Origin: Planctomycetota bacterium
Lineage (GTDB): Bacteria; Planctomycetota; Planctomycetia; Pirellulales; UBA7805
Reading direction: 5' to 3'
Assembly (NCBI GenBank): GCA_030605285.1
Contig: JAUWIQ010000077.1
Location: 1-7,981 of the forward strand
DNA length: 7,981 bases
In this document: positions 1-5,776 of the stretch, piece after piece
How positions within the stretch are numbered: the stretch's first letter is position 1
Layout: the number at the start of each line of letters is the position of its first letter
Made by a program: the position numbers and the translations under genes
The notes under the pieces: generated by a model
What the model was told of the DNA's origin: nothing
The model's input: only the letters and a program-made list of their open reading frames with translations
The model's database searches: none

Positions 1-657
1 GGTGGCACCCATATCAAGCTGCTGCGTACCGGTGAGCAAACGAAACGCGCATTCGATTCGGGGCCGAAGATGACGCCCGAGACAATGGTTCGAGAGATTG
101 AAGCGCTCCGGGGCGATTGGGAATGGGACCGTGTCTCGATCGGCATCCCGGCCCCCTGCGCCGAGAATCGACCGCTGAAAAATCCTGTGCATCTGGGTGC
201 CGGCTGGCCCGATTTCGATTACGAACAAGCGCTGGGTTGTCCGGTCCGCATCGTCAACGATGCGGCGATGCAGGCCCTGGGCAGTTACGAAGGTGGGAAA
301 ATGCTCTTTTTAGGGCTCGGCACGGGCCTCGGCACGACGCTGATTGTCGACGGACAGGTCATTCCGATGGAACTCGGGCACTTCCAATACAACAGTAAAC
401 ACACCATCGAACATTTTGTGGGCGAGGCGTATTTGCTCGAGAAGGGCCACAAAAAATGGCAGCAGCACGTGCTGGATATGAGCCAGGTGTTTCAGGACAC
501 GCTGTTGCCGGAATACATCGTCCTGGGCGGAGGCAACACCAAAAAGATTTCAAAACTCCCGGAGGGGGTCCGCCGCGGAGCAAACCACAATGCGTTTCTC
601 GGCGGTTTTCGCCTCTGGGACGAACAGGCCACGATGCGCTCGCCAGAAGAGGGCTAA
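1..657 (+). CDS. ROK-family sugar kinase, polyphosphate-glucokinase-like (5' partial)
   Basis: The frame is open from base 1 and begins GGTHIKLL, the tail of the N-terminal DxGGT phosphate-binding motif, so probably only a few residues are missing; 218 residues are visible. The family phosphorylates a sugar (usually glucose) in the cytoplasm. Other ROK marks, numbered from the first visible residue: IVNDAA with the likely catalytic base Asp at about 87, the glycine loop GLGTGLGT at about 105-112, and ELGH at about 124-127. The part after ELGH lacks the CxCGxxGC zinc motif of typical ROK kinases and repressors. Instead it has a KKWQQHV stretch and YIVLGGGNTKK, which resembles polyphosphate glucokinases as I remember them. 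There is no N-terminal helix-turn-helix, which argues against a repressor. The phosphoryl donor (polyphosphate or ATP) and the exact sugar cannot be read from the sequence. The gene converges on the LRR gene, with 38 bp between the two stop codons. Confidence 0.85.
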   Translation, partial: GGTHIKLLRTGEQTKRAFDSGPKMTPETMVREIEALRGDWEWDRVSIGIPAPCAENRPLKNPVHLGAGWPDFDYEQALGCPVRIVNDAAMQALGSYEGGKMLFLGLGTGLGTTLIVDGQVIPMELGHFQYNSKHTIEHFVGEAYLLEKGHKKWQQHVLDMSQVFQDTLLPEYIVLGGGNTKKISKLPEGVRRGANHNAFLGGFRLWDEQATMRSPEEG

Positions 658-695
658 CCGCCACTGCCCTCAAGGCGTTTGGCCAGTTTGCTCCC
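658..695. other. Convergent intergenic spacer
   Basis: These 38 bases separate the stop codon of the plus-strand kinase from the stop codon of the minus-strand LRR gene. Only a weak GCC/GGC three-base inverted pair is visible, with no strong hairpin or T tract. Transcripts from both sides must end here or run into each other, so any terminator is not of the simple intrinsic type. Confidence 0.5.
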
Positions 696-1778
696 TCAAT
701 TGCCGCCGAGATATTCTAACTGGATCGTGGTACCGGGGAGCTGCTGCTTGAGCTGCGCTGCGCCCCCGGCGGTGACTGCGGTGCGGGTTACGTTCAATTC
801 CTTGAGGGCTGCAAGTGGCGCGAGCTGCCCAAGGCCTGCATCGGAAACGGAGGTCGAGCCAAGATGGAGAAACTCCAGCGCGTGCATGCCCTTGAGGTAC
901 TCAAGGCCCTCGTCACTAAGCCGCGTGTTGTCGAGATTGAGCCACCGCAATTTACCCAAACCCTCAAGATGTCGGATCCCTGCATCTCCGACCGGAACCC
1001 GCCAGAGATTCAGCCGCGTAAGTTGCGGCAGCACCGTAAGGGTTGCAAGATCTTCGTCTCGCAACTGGCTGCACTCGCTTACGTCGAGTTCCGTCAGGCC
1101 CGCGCTTGCCTCCAGTTCAGCAAGGCCCTCTCCTGTGATCCGAGTCTTGGCAATCCGAAGTTTTTTGAGCCGAGGCAGATTGCTGATTGTCGTCAGGCCC
1201 GCATCCCCGAGGAGCGTCCCCGCGAGATACAATTCCTCGAGTTTTTCTAGGCGCCCCAAGTGGGCAAGACCCTCGTCGCTGATCCACAAGTAGTCGAGGA
1301 GCAGGGCCTTGAGATTTTGCAGTTTGCCGATCTCGGCGAGCCCACCATCATCGACCTGCGTGCGGCCGTTTTTCCCCGAAAGCCAGAGGGCCTTGAGCCG
1401 GTTGAGGCCGGACAGAAACGCGATGCCCCGGTTTGTAATCCCGCAGCCGCGAAGATCCAGATTTTCCAGAGACCGAATCTGGCCCAAGGTCGCAAGGCCG
1501 GCATCGGTAATCTGGGTGGCGTTGAGCAGAACCGATCGCAATTTTGGCAATCGGAGCAGCGGCACAAGGTCTTGATCCGTGATCGCGCTCCCACGGAAGT
1601 TCACCTCGATCAGATTGCCTGCCCCATCCTGTCGTAATCCACTCGCGGTCTTTTTTAATTGCGCGATGGTGTGTTGCTCATCGGCTGCCTGCGCATGGGG
1701 AACCAGCAGCAGGGGTGAGCATATCACCCCGCCCCAGAGAAGCATCCGCCCGATCCTGCCAGGCTTTTTCTTACCCAT
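696..1778 (-). CDS. Secreted leucine-rich-repeat protein
   Basis: The protein has 360 residues. It starts with a classic signal peptide: basic n-region KKKPGRIGR, hydrophobic core about 12-26, and a likely cut after HAQA at residue 31. It should therefore be exported, to the periplasm or the cell surface. From residue 56 to about 349 it is built from 12 leucine-rich repeats with first leucines at 56, 80, 104, 128, 156, 180, 204, 228, 253, 277, 301 and 325. Most are 24 residues long, approximately LxxLxLxxTxITDAGLxxLxxL; the fourth carries a four-residue insertion and the eighth a one-residue insertion. Such repeats form a solenoid that usually binds other proteins; no enzymatic domain is seen. 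The start at 1778 is chosen because it begins the signal peptide and overlaps the upstream stop codon as ATGGGTAA. A longer frame from a TTG at 1883 would bury the signal peptide. No good Shine-Dalgarno precedes the ATG, which fits translational coupling to the glycosyltransferase. The ligand is unknown. Confidence 0.85.
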   Translation of the reverse strand: MGKKKPGRIGRMLLWGGVICSPLLLVPHAQAADEQHTIAQLKKTASGLRQDGAGNLIEVNFRGSAITDQDLVPLLRLPKLRSVLLNATQITDAGLATLGQIRSLENLDLRGCGITNRGIAFLSGLNRLKALWLSGKNGRTQVDDGGLAEIGKLQNLKALLLDYLWISDEGLAHLGRLEKLEELYLAGTLLGDAGLTTISNLPRLKKLRIAKTRITGEGLAELEASAGLTELDVSECSQLRDEDLATLTVLPQLTRLNLWRVPVGDAGIRHLEGLGKLRWLNLDNTRLSDEGLEYLKGMHALEFLHLGSTSVSDAGLGQLAPLAALKELNVTRTAVTAGGAAQLKQQLPGTTIQLEYLGGN

Positions 1779-2874
1779 GGCTGCCGGTAACACGCCCAGA
1801 ATGATCCTTAAAAAACGCTTCGTATTGCTGCATGATGTTGGGCAAATCAAAAGTTTTGATCCGTTTCCTAGCAGCATTTGCAAGTTCTCCTAGCGTGGCT
1901 CGTTGCTCATAAAGCTGGCGAATGGCATCCGCGATGCTCTCCGCATTTATCTCGCAGAGCTGACCATCGACCCCGGGTGTAATGATCTCATCGGGGCCGG
2001 TGGGACATCGCGTCGCCAAGACCGGCACGCCACTCGCCATCCCCTCCAGGACCACATTCGGCAACCCCTCCCATCGCGAAGAGAGCACCAGCAGGTCGGA
2101 GTGGGCCATGTAGGCATACGGATTGGACTGAATGCCTAAAAATTCTATTCTCTCAGCCAAACCCGCCTGAGTCGCAAGATCGCGCAGGAGCTCCTCGTCC
2201 GGTCCCTCGCCGAGAATCCGCAGTCGCCAGGGGATCTCGACAAGGGTCGCCAAGGCCTCAATCAATAGATCGAATCCCTTCTGATACGTCAGCCTACCGA
2301 CCGCGACGAGGTTGAACTCCTCACAGTCAACCGCCACGGGTGATTTTGCAAGCTGCTCGATGCGGGCAATATCTACCGGATTATGGATGACATGGATCCG
2401 ATCCGCTTCCAAACGGTAGCGATCTTGAAGGTACTTTTTTGCGCCCTCGGCTGGGGCAATGTAAAGATCACAGGCGCGCATTCCGGCCCTGTTAAGCCAG
2501 CTGATAAAAGCCCCTTGGTGAACTTGGGTTTTGGGTCGACTTTCCGTTTCCCGAAGGACCGTCACCGCACCGCTGGCCGACAGTCGTGCCGCCAAACCCG
2601 CAATCGGCAGCAGCATAATGAATACGATGCGGGGCCGGATCCTGCGAATTTCTCGGCGCAGAAACAGCAACCGCGTAAGGCCGCGACGGCTTCCCGGAGT
2701 GATGATCTCTACATCCTCCTTCAGCGCGCTGAGATACTCCCCCTCCGCCTGCTGCAAATAGAGCACCGGCTCAAACACCTCACGATCCAGGTGATTGAGG
2801 ATATTGAGCATCACCCGTTCGGCACCCCCGCTAGCGAACGTGGGCAAAACCATCATCATCTTGATCTTCGACAT
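1771..2874 (-). CDS. Glycosyltransferase family 4 (GT-B fold)
   Basis: The protein has 367 residues, a normal length for the family. These cytoplasmic enzymes move a sugar from a nucleotide-sugar donor to a lipid-linked or polysaccharide acceptor. Visible marks: the N-terminal GGAER loop (16-20) after the first beta strand MMMVLPTF, which is typical of GT4 and binds at the acceptor side; the GRLTYQKG motif (193-200) opening the C-terminal donor domain; GEGP (222-225); and the E-x7-E motif inside SRWEGLPNVVLE (E269 and E277), which contacts the nucleotide sugar. The TRCPTGPDEI segment (288-297) resembles bacterial O-antigen or N-glycan-type transferases, but donor and acceptor cannot be named. 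The frame extends to a GTG at 3018, but that part covers a tandem repeat and looks non-coding. MSKIKMMMVLP at 2874 gives the usual short N-terminus, with GGGA two bases before the ATG as a weak ribosome site; the methionines at residues 6-8 are alternatives. The stop codon overlaps the LRR start by 8 bases. Confidence 0.87.
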   Translation of the reverse strand: MSKIKMMMVLPTFASGGAERVMLNILNHLDREVFEPVLYLQQAEGEYLSALKEDVEIITPGSRRGLTRLLFLRREIRRIRPRIVFIMLLPIAGLAARLSASGAVTVLRETESRPKTQVHQGAFISWLNRAGMRACDLYIAPAEGAKKYLQDRYRLEADRIHVIHNPVDIARIEQLAKSPVAVDCEEFNLVAVGRLTYQKGFDLLIEALATLVEIPWRLRILGEGPDEELLRDLATQAGLAERIEFLGIQSNPYAYMAHSDLLVLSSRWEGLPNVVLEGMASGVPVLATRCPTGPDEIITPGVDGQLCEINAESIADAIRQLYEQRATLGELANAARKRIKTFDLPNIMQQYEAFFKDHSGRVTGSHG

Positions 2875-2902
2875 CTTCCCGTTCTCATTACAATTTTTAA
2901 CT

Positions 2903-2930
2903 CCCCGCCCAGCGGTTCGCAGGGGCGAGG
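2903..2930 (-). other. GC-rich hairpin in the glycosyltransferase leader
   Basis: On the minus-strand RNA, CCUCGCCC can pair with GGGCGGGG as an 8-bp stem with one G-U pair. A smaller GCG/CGC stem lies inside the loop. It sits about 30 bases before the chosen glycosyltransferase ATG and is followed by AGTTAAAAATTG, not a U run, so it is not a standard intrinsic terminator. It could be a 5' leader structure or a processing site, or have no function. Confidence 0.3.
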
Positions 2931-2994
2931 TGCCGATCAGCCTAGAGGACGGCAAGGAGGACTTCAAGACCGACGGGATCGCGCGGCACTCCGC

Positions 2995-3018
2995 TCTTCG
3001 CCGCACTCTTCGCCGCAC
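2995..3018. repeat. Perfect 12-bp tandem duplication
   Basis: The unit TCTTCGCCGCAC occurs twice back to back (2995-3006 and 3007-3018), a few bases beyond the recG stop codon. It lies in the recG-to-glycosyltransferase gap and translates only to an arginine-rich run in the extended glycosyltransferase frame. This supports treating that extension as non-coding. Confidence 0.75.
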
Positions 3019-3026
3019 TGTAGTGT

Positions 3027-5114
3027 CTAACCGACATCCCCCAATTCAAGCACCGTTCCATAACGTCGCAGAACCCGCTCTCGCAGCAAGGCCACCTCAG
3101 GAGCAGCCAATCCTGGATCGTCGTCGAGCAACTTCTGGGCATCGTGGCGGGCAATCTGCACCACCTCCGCATCCCGCACCAGATTGGCGATCCGCAAGGG
3201 GGGCAATCCATGCTGCCGCGTGCCAAACAGGTCGCCCGGACCGCGGAGCTCGAAGTCGAGATCGGCAAGTGCAAACCCATCGTTTGTACTCACGAATGCC
3301 TCCAGCCTTTTTTTTGTCTCTTCCTTTTCCAGATCAGCAAATAGCGTACAGTAACCTGGAAACATACCCCGCCCGATACGGCCTCGCAGCTGATGCAACT
3401 GTGCCAGACCAAACCGCTCGGCCCCTTCCAGGGTCATCAACGTGGCATTGGGCACATCGACACCCACCTCAACTACCGTGGTACTGACAAGGACCTGGAT
3501 CCGGCCATCGTGAAATTGCTTCATCACACTATCTTTTTCCCTCCCGCTCATGCGGCCGTGGATCATCCCCAGGCGGTAATTTGCAAGCGATCCGTTGGCG
3601 AGTTCCTCATAGACTTTGGAGAGGCTCGCAACATCCCATGTTTCCGATTCTTCAATCAGGGGTGCAATCACATAACCCTGACGCCCCTCGTCAAGTTTTT
3701 TTCGATAAAACTCCCACCACTTCTCCCGCTGGGACTCCTCCGCCAGATAGGTATTGATTGGTTGTCGCCCCGGAGGCAGATCGCGTATCGTGGTCACATC
3801 CAGGTCGCCGAAGAGCGTCATCGTCAACGTCCGTGGAATCGGCGTGGCAGTCATGACCAGATAATGGGGACCGGAGTCCTTCAGTTCCGCCCGCTGGCGG
3901 ACCCCGAATTTGTGCTGCTCGTCAATGATCACCAAGCCGAGCCGATCGAACTGCACATCCGGTTGCAGGAGGGCGTGCGTCCCAATCACCAGGTCGATAT
4001 CACCGCTTGCCAGTTCGTTGAGTACCAGCGACCGCTGGCTCTTGGTGAGACCTCCTGTCAGGAGCGCCGTGCGGACTCGACTTGCGCCGAGAAAATCGCC
4101 CAGCACCCTGTCATGCTGACGGGCTAGCACTTCGGTGGGTGCCATGAGTGCCACCTGATAACCGTGCGCTACCGCCAGCAGCGAAGCATACAGCGCAATC
4201 ACCGTTTTGCCGCTCCCGACATCTCCTTGCAAGAGACGATTCATGGGACAGCTTTTCTGCATATCTGCGGCAAGATCCCGCACGGCGCCATTCTGACCGG
4301 CAGTCAGTTCAAAGGGGAAACGTTGGCGAATTCGCGCATCGATTTTTGCGGTCGCCTCCAGTACAGGCGCAGTCGCCTGGGCAGTTCGACGACTACGCCG
4401 CAAACCAAGCCCCAACTGTAAAAGCAGCAACTCCTGATAGATAAATCGCGCGCGGGCTTCAGCTAGACTTTGTTTATCGCTGGGAAAATGAATACTCTGG
4501 AGTGCCTCTCCCACCGGAATCAGTTGATGCTCGTGCAGGAAAACCTGAGGAAAGATTTCCTCAACGCACGGACCACACTCCTCGAGCACAGACCGTACCA
4601 CCCGCTGCAAGTGTCCCTGACGTACGCCCTCGGTGAGGGGGTAGACCGGCAGCAACCGACCCTCTGCCTCGCAGGCATCCTGTTCAATGATTTCCACATG
4701 GGGGTGCGTCATTTCCCATGCACCCTTGCGCAACGTCGCCTTGCCCGCCACGAGCAGATTCTGCCCCTCAAAAAACCGTTTCTCAAGAAACGGTTGATTG
4801 AACCACACGGCCCGCAACAAATCCGACTCTTGCCGTATTTGCAGAACCAACAAACTCCTTCCGGGGCCGATTGACCGCAGGCTCACTTGCTCGACGACAC
4901 CGAGTACACTGAGAAGTGTTCCTTCCTCAAAGTTCGCGATCGGGCGGACATCGGTCAGATCTTGATAGTCGCGGGGGAAAAAAAAGAGGATGTCTTGCGC
5001 CGTGCGGATCCCGAGATTGGCCAGACGCTCGGCACGTTGCGGACCCACCCCCTTGAGAAATTGCACGGGAGTTGCAAGCTGCGTTCCACCCATTGAGGAA
5101 GCCGAGTCCGACAT
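3027..5114 (-). CDS. recG: ATP-dependent DNA helicase RecG
   Basis: At 695 residues it matches the usual length of RecG. This superfamily-2 helicase rescues stalled replication forks by reversing them into Holliday junctions, and it unwinds R-loops and D-loops in the cytoplasm. Domains: the N-terminal wedge with a helix-hairpin-like KGVGPQRAERL (21-31) and an OB fold to about 145, which bind branched DNA; helicase domain 1 with Walker A GDVGSGKT (297-304), APTEVLARQH (325-334), Walker B DEQH (398-401) followed by KFGVRQR, and TATPIPRT (422-429); then helicase domain 2 with MIHGRM (517-522), STTVVEVGVDVP (544-555) and QLRGRIGR (575-582); and the C-terminal GPGDLFGTRQHG region (625-636) with the TRG motif. 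All catalytic motifs are intact. An in-frame TAG at 5121-5123 rules out a longer start, and AGGGTGA sits just before the ATG. It lies 134 bp downstream of rnhA, whose product also destroys R-loops. Confidence 0.97.
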   Translation of the reverse strand: MSDSASSMGGTQLATPVQFLKGVGPQRAERLANLGIRTAQDILFFFPRDYQDLTDVRPIANFEEGTLLSVLGVVEQVSLRSIGPGRSLLVLQIRQESDLLRAVWFNQPFLEKRFFEGQNLLVAGKATLRKGAWEMTHPHVEIIEQDACEAEGRLLPVYPLTEGVRQGHLQRVVRSVLEECGPCVEEIFPQVFLHEHQLIPVGEALQSIHFPSDKQSLAEARARFIYQELLLLQLGLGLRRSRRTAQATAPVLEATAKIDARIRQRFPFELTAGQNGAVRDLAADMQKSCPMNRLLQGDVGSGKTVIALYASLLAVAHGYQVALMAPTEVLARQHDRVLGDFLGASRVRTALLTGGLTKSQRSLVLNELASGDIDLVIGTHALLQPDVQFDRLGLVIIDEQHKFGVRQRAELKDSGPHYLVMTATPIPRTLTMTLFGDLDVTTIRDLPPGRQPINTYLAEESQREKWWEFYRKKLDEGRQGYVIAPLIEESETWDVASLSKVYEELANGSLANYRLGMIHGRMSGREKDSVMKQFHDGRIQVLVSTTVVEVGVDVPNATLMTLEGAERFGLAQLHQLRGRIGRGMFPGYCTLFADLEKEETKKRLEAFVSTNDGFALADLDFELRGPGDLFGTRQHGLPPLRIANLVRDAEVVQIARHDAQKLLDDDPGLAAPEVALLRERVLRRYGTVLELGDVG
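4770..4795 (-). terminator. Intrinsic-terminator-like hairpin inside recG
   Basis: On the minus (sense) strand AACCGTTTC is followed by a TTGA loop and the perfect complement GAAACGGTT, a 9-bp stem (10 if the loop closes further). It continues directly into TTTT, giving a six-T run. The structure lies about 320 bases into recG, over residues around 107-114 (QPFLEKRF). The form matches a Rho-independent terminator in the direction of recG transcription, though the stem is only moderately GC-rich and it is inside a gene, so function is unproven. Confidence 0.4.
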
Positions 5115-5115
5115 G

Positions 5116-5122
5116 TCACCCT
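5116..5122 (-). promoter_or_regulatory. Ribosome binding site of recG
   Basis: AGGGTGA on the minus strand lies one base before the recG ATG. Its GGTGA core is complementary to the 3' end of 16S rRNA; the spacing is rather short. Together with the in-frame TAG that overlaps its 5' end it fixes the recG start. Confidence 0.55.
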
Positions 5123-5189
5123 ATGCGCAGATTCCAGATTGATGGACCTCTGCATACTAGATTCACAGCGACTGCAAGGAAAGGGGCGA

Positions 5190-5221
5190 GGCACTCGCAT
5201 AAAATTGTTTGCGCGACTGCC
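5190..5221 (-). other. Imperfect inverted repeat in the rnhA-recG gap
   Basis: On the minus strand GGCA...TGCC and TCGC...GCGA pair around one mismatch, then a G-U pair, a mismatch and an AAA/TTT extension, forming a 32-base imperfect hairpin with an A/T-rich tip. It lies 28 bases past the rnhA stop codon and about 75 bases before the recG ATG. It is followed by pyrimidine-rich TCGCCCCTTTCCTTG without a clean U run. It may be a weak terminator of the rnhA transcript or a leader element of recG. Confidence 0.3.
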
Positions 5222-5229
5222 TGTTGCCG

Positions 5230-5246
5230 GTACGTACTCCGCGGAG
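5230..5246. repeat. Two abutting short palindromes
   Basis: GTACGTAC (5230-5237) and CTCCGCGGAG (5237-5246) are perfect palindromes sharing one base, immediately after the rnhA stop codon. They could be a small stem-loop or protein site, but palindromes this short are common by chance. Confidence 0.25.
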
Positions 5247-5248
5247 GG

Positions 5249-5731
5249 CTAGAGATACTTCTGATACGCGGCAACCGCGAGTTGATCACAGCGCTCGTTC
5301 TCTTCATGACCACTGTGACCAGCAATCCAGGAAAAGCGAACCTGGTGCTGGGAAAGAAGCTGATCGAGACGTTGCCAGAGTTCCCGATTCTTTAGGGCGG
5401 TTCTGCGGGAACCCTGACCGCGCATCCAGCCATTTTGCTTCCATTTAGGCATCCATTCGGAGATCCCCTTACCGACATACTGGCTGTCGGTAAAAAGCTC
5501 CACGTGGCAGGGCAACTGGAGTGCCTCGAGTCCTCGAATAACCGCCAGCAGTTCCATGCGATTATTGGTGGTCTCCGCTTCCGCCCCGGAAACCTCTTTT
5601 TCGTTTCCCGTTCGCGGATGCCGTAAAACATAGGCCCAACCCCCCGGCCCTGGATTTCCAGAACACGCTCCATCAGTAAAAAGATGCACCTGGGCTTCTA
5701 GAGGTACTTCGGCTGTCATGGTGTTTCCCAT
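5249..5731 (-). CDS. rnhA: Ribonuclease HI
   Basis: A 160-residue protein close to the standard length of bacterial RNase HI. It cuts the RNA strand of RNA:DNA hybrids with two metal ions, removing R-loops and replication primers in the cytoplasm. The full active site is present: Asp20 in [15 protein letters not shown], Glu60 in NNRMELLA, Asp82 in FTDSQYV, His139 in [10 protein letters not shown] (the flexible-loop histidine) and Asp149 in ERCDQLA. The basic handle region of the Escherichia coli enzyme is retained as [15 protein letters not shown]. There is no N-terminal hybrid-binding domain. The start could be the ATG at 5731 or the one four codons later at 5719. The first has no Shine-Dalgarno and sits at the base of a hairpin; the second has GGGAAA upstream. 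It lies 45 bp after the kinase gene and 134 bp before recG, with which it shares a role in R-loop removal. Confidence 0.95.
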   Translation of the reverse strand: MGNTMTAEVPLEAQVHLFTDGACSGNPGPGGWAYVLRHPRTGNEKEVSGAEAETTNNRMELLAVIRGLEALQLPCHVELFTDSQYVGKGISEWMPKWKQNGWMRGQGSRRTALKNRELWQRLDQLLSQHQVRFSWIAGHSGHEENERCDQLAVAAYQKYL

Positions 5732-5759
5732 AGGAGGCGATGAACCAACTCGCCGCCTA
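5731..5759 (-). promoter_or_regulatory. Hairpin ending at the rnhA start codon
   Basis: On the minus strand TAGGCGGCG pairs with CGCCTCCTA (one mismatch in nine) across an 11-base loop. The last base of the stem is the A of the ATG at 5731. It fills most of the gap between the kinase and rnhA. No U tract follows, so it is not a standard terminator. If it forms in RNA, it would affect initiation at the first ATG and favour the second at 5719. Confidence 0.35.
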
Positions 5760-5776
5760 GCACTGAGGGCGAACCG

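Noticed and set aside
1700..1778. Lipoprotein signal in the LRR protein (Cys20)
   Set aside because: The residues before the cysteine (GVI) do not fit a lipobox, and a standard cleavage site (HAQA) follows downstream.
1779..1883. N-terminal extension of the LRR protein to a TTG at 1883
   Set aside because: It would place 35 residues before a clear signal peptide and overlap the glycosyltransferase coding region by more than 100 bases.
2875..3018. N-terminal extension of the glycosyltransferase to a GTG at 3018
   Set aside because: The extension encodes an arginine-rich run from the 12-bp tandem repeat and resembles no GT4 N-terminus; the family normally starts just before its first beta strand, as at 2874.
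2795..3487. 230-residue plus-strand open frame spanning the recG-glycosyltransferase gap
   Set aside because: It crosses the ends of two well-supported minus-strand genes and is Arg/Pro/Ala-rich without domain character.
3393..4127. 244-residue plus-strand open frame
   Set aside because: It lies wholly opposite recG, which has every helicase motif. The plus-strand translation has no recognisable motif and is rich in His, Arg and Pro, as expected for an antisense shadow.
5115..5248. Sigma-70 promoter for recG in the rnhA-recG gap
   Set aside because: TTGCAG and TATGCA are present but only 15 bases apart, and other candidates match worse; not good enough to annotate.
5732..5760. Plus-strand AGGAGG followed by ATG at 5740
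   Set aside because: The frame is only six codons (MNQLAA) before TAG; the AGGAGG is one arm of the hairpin before rnhA.
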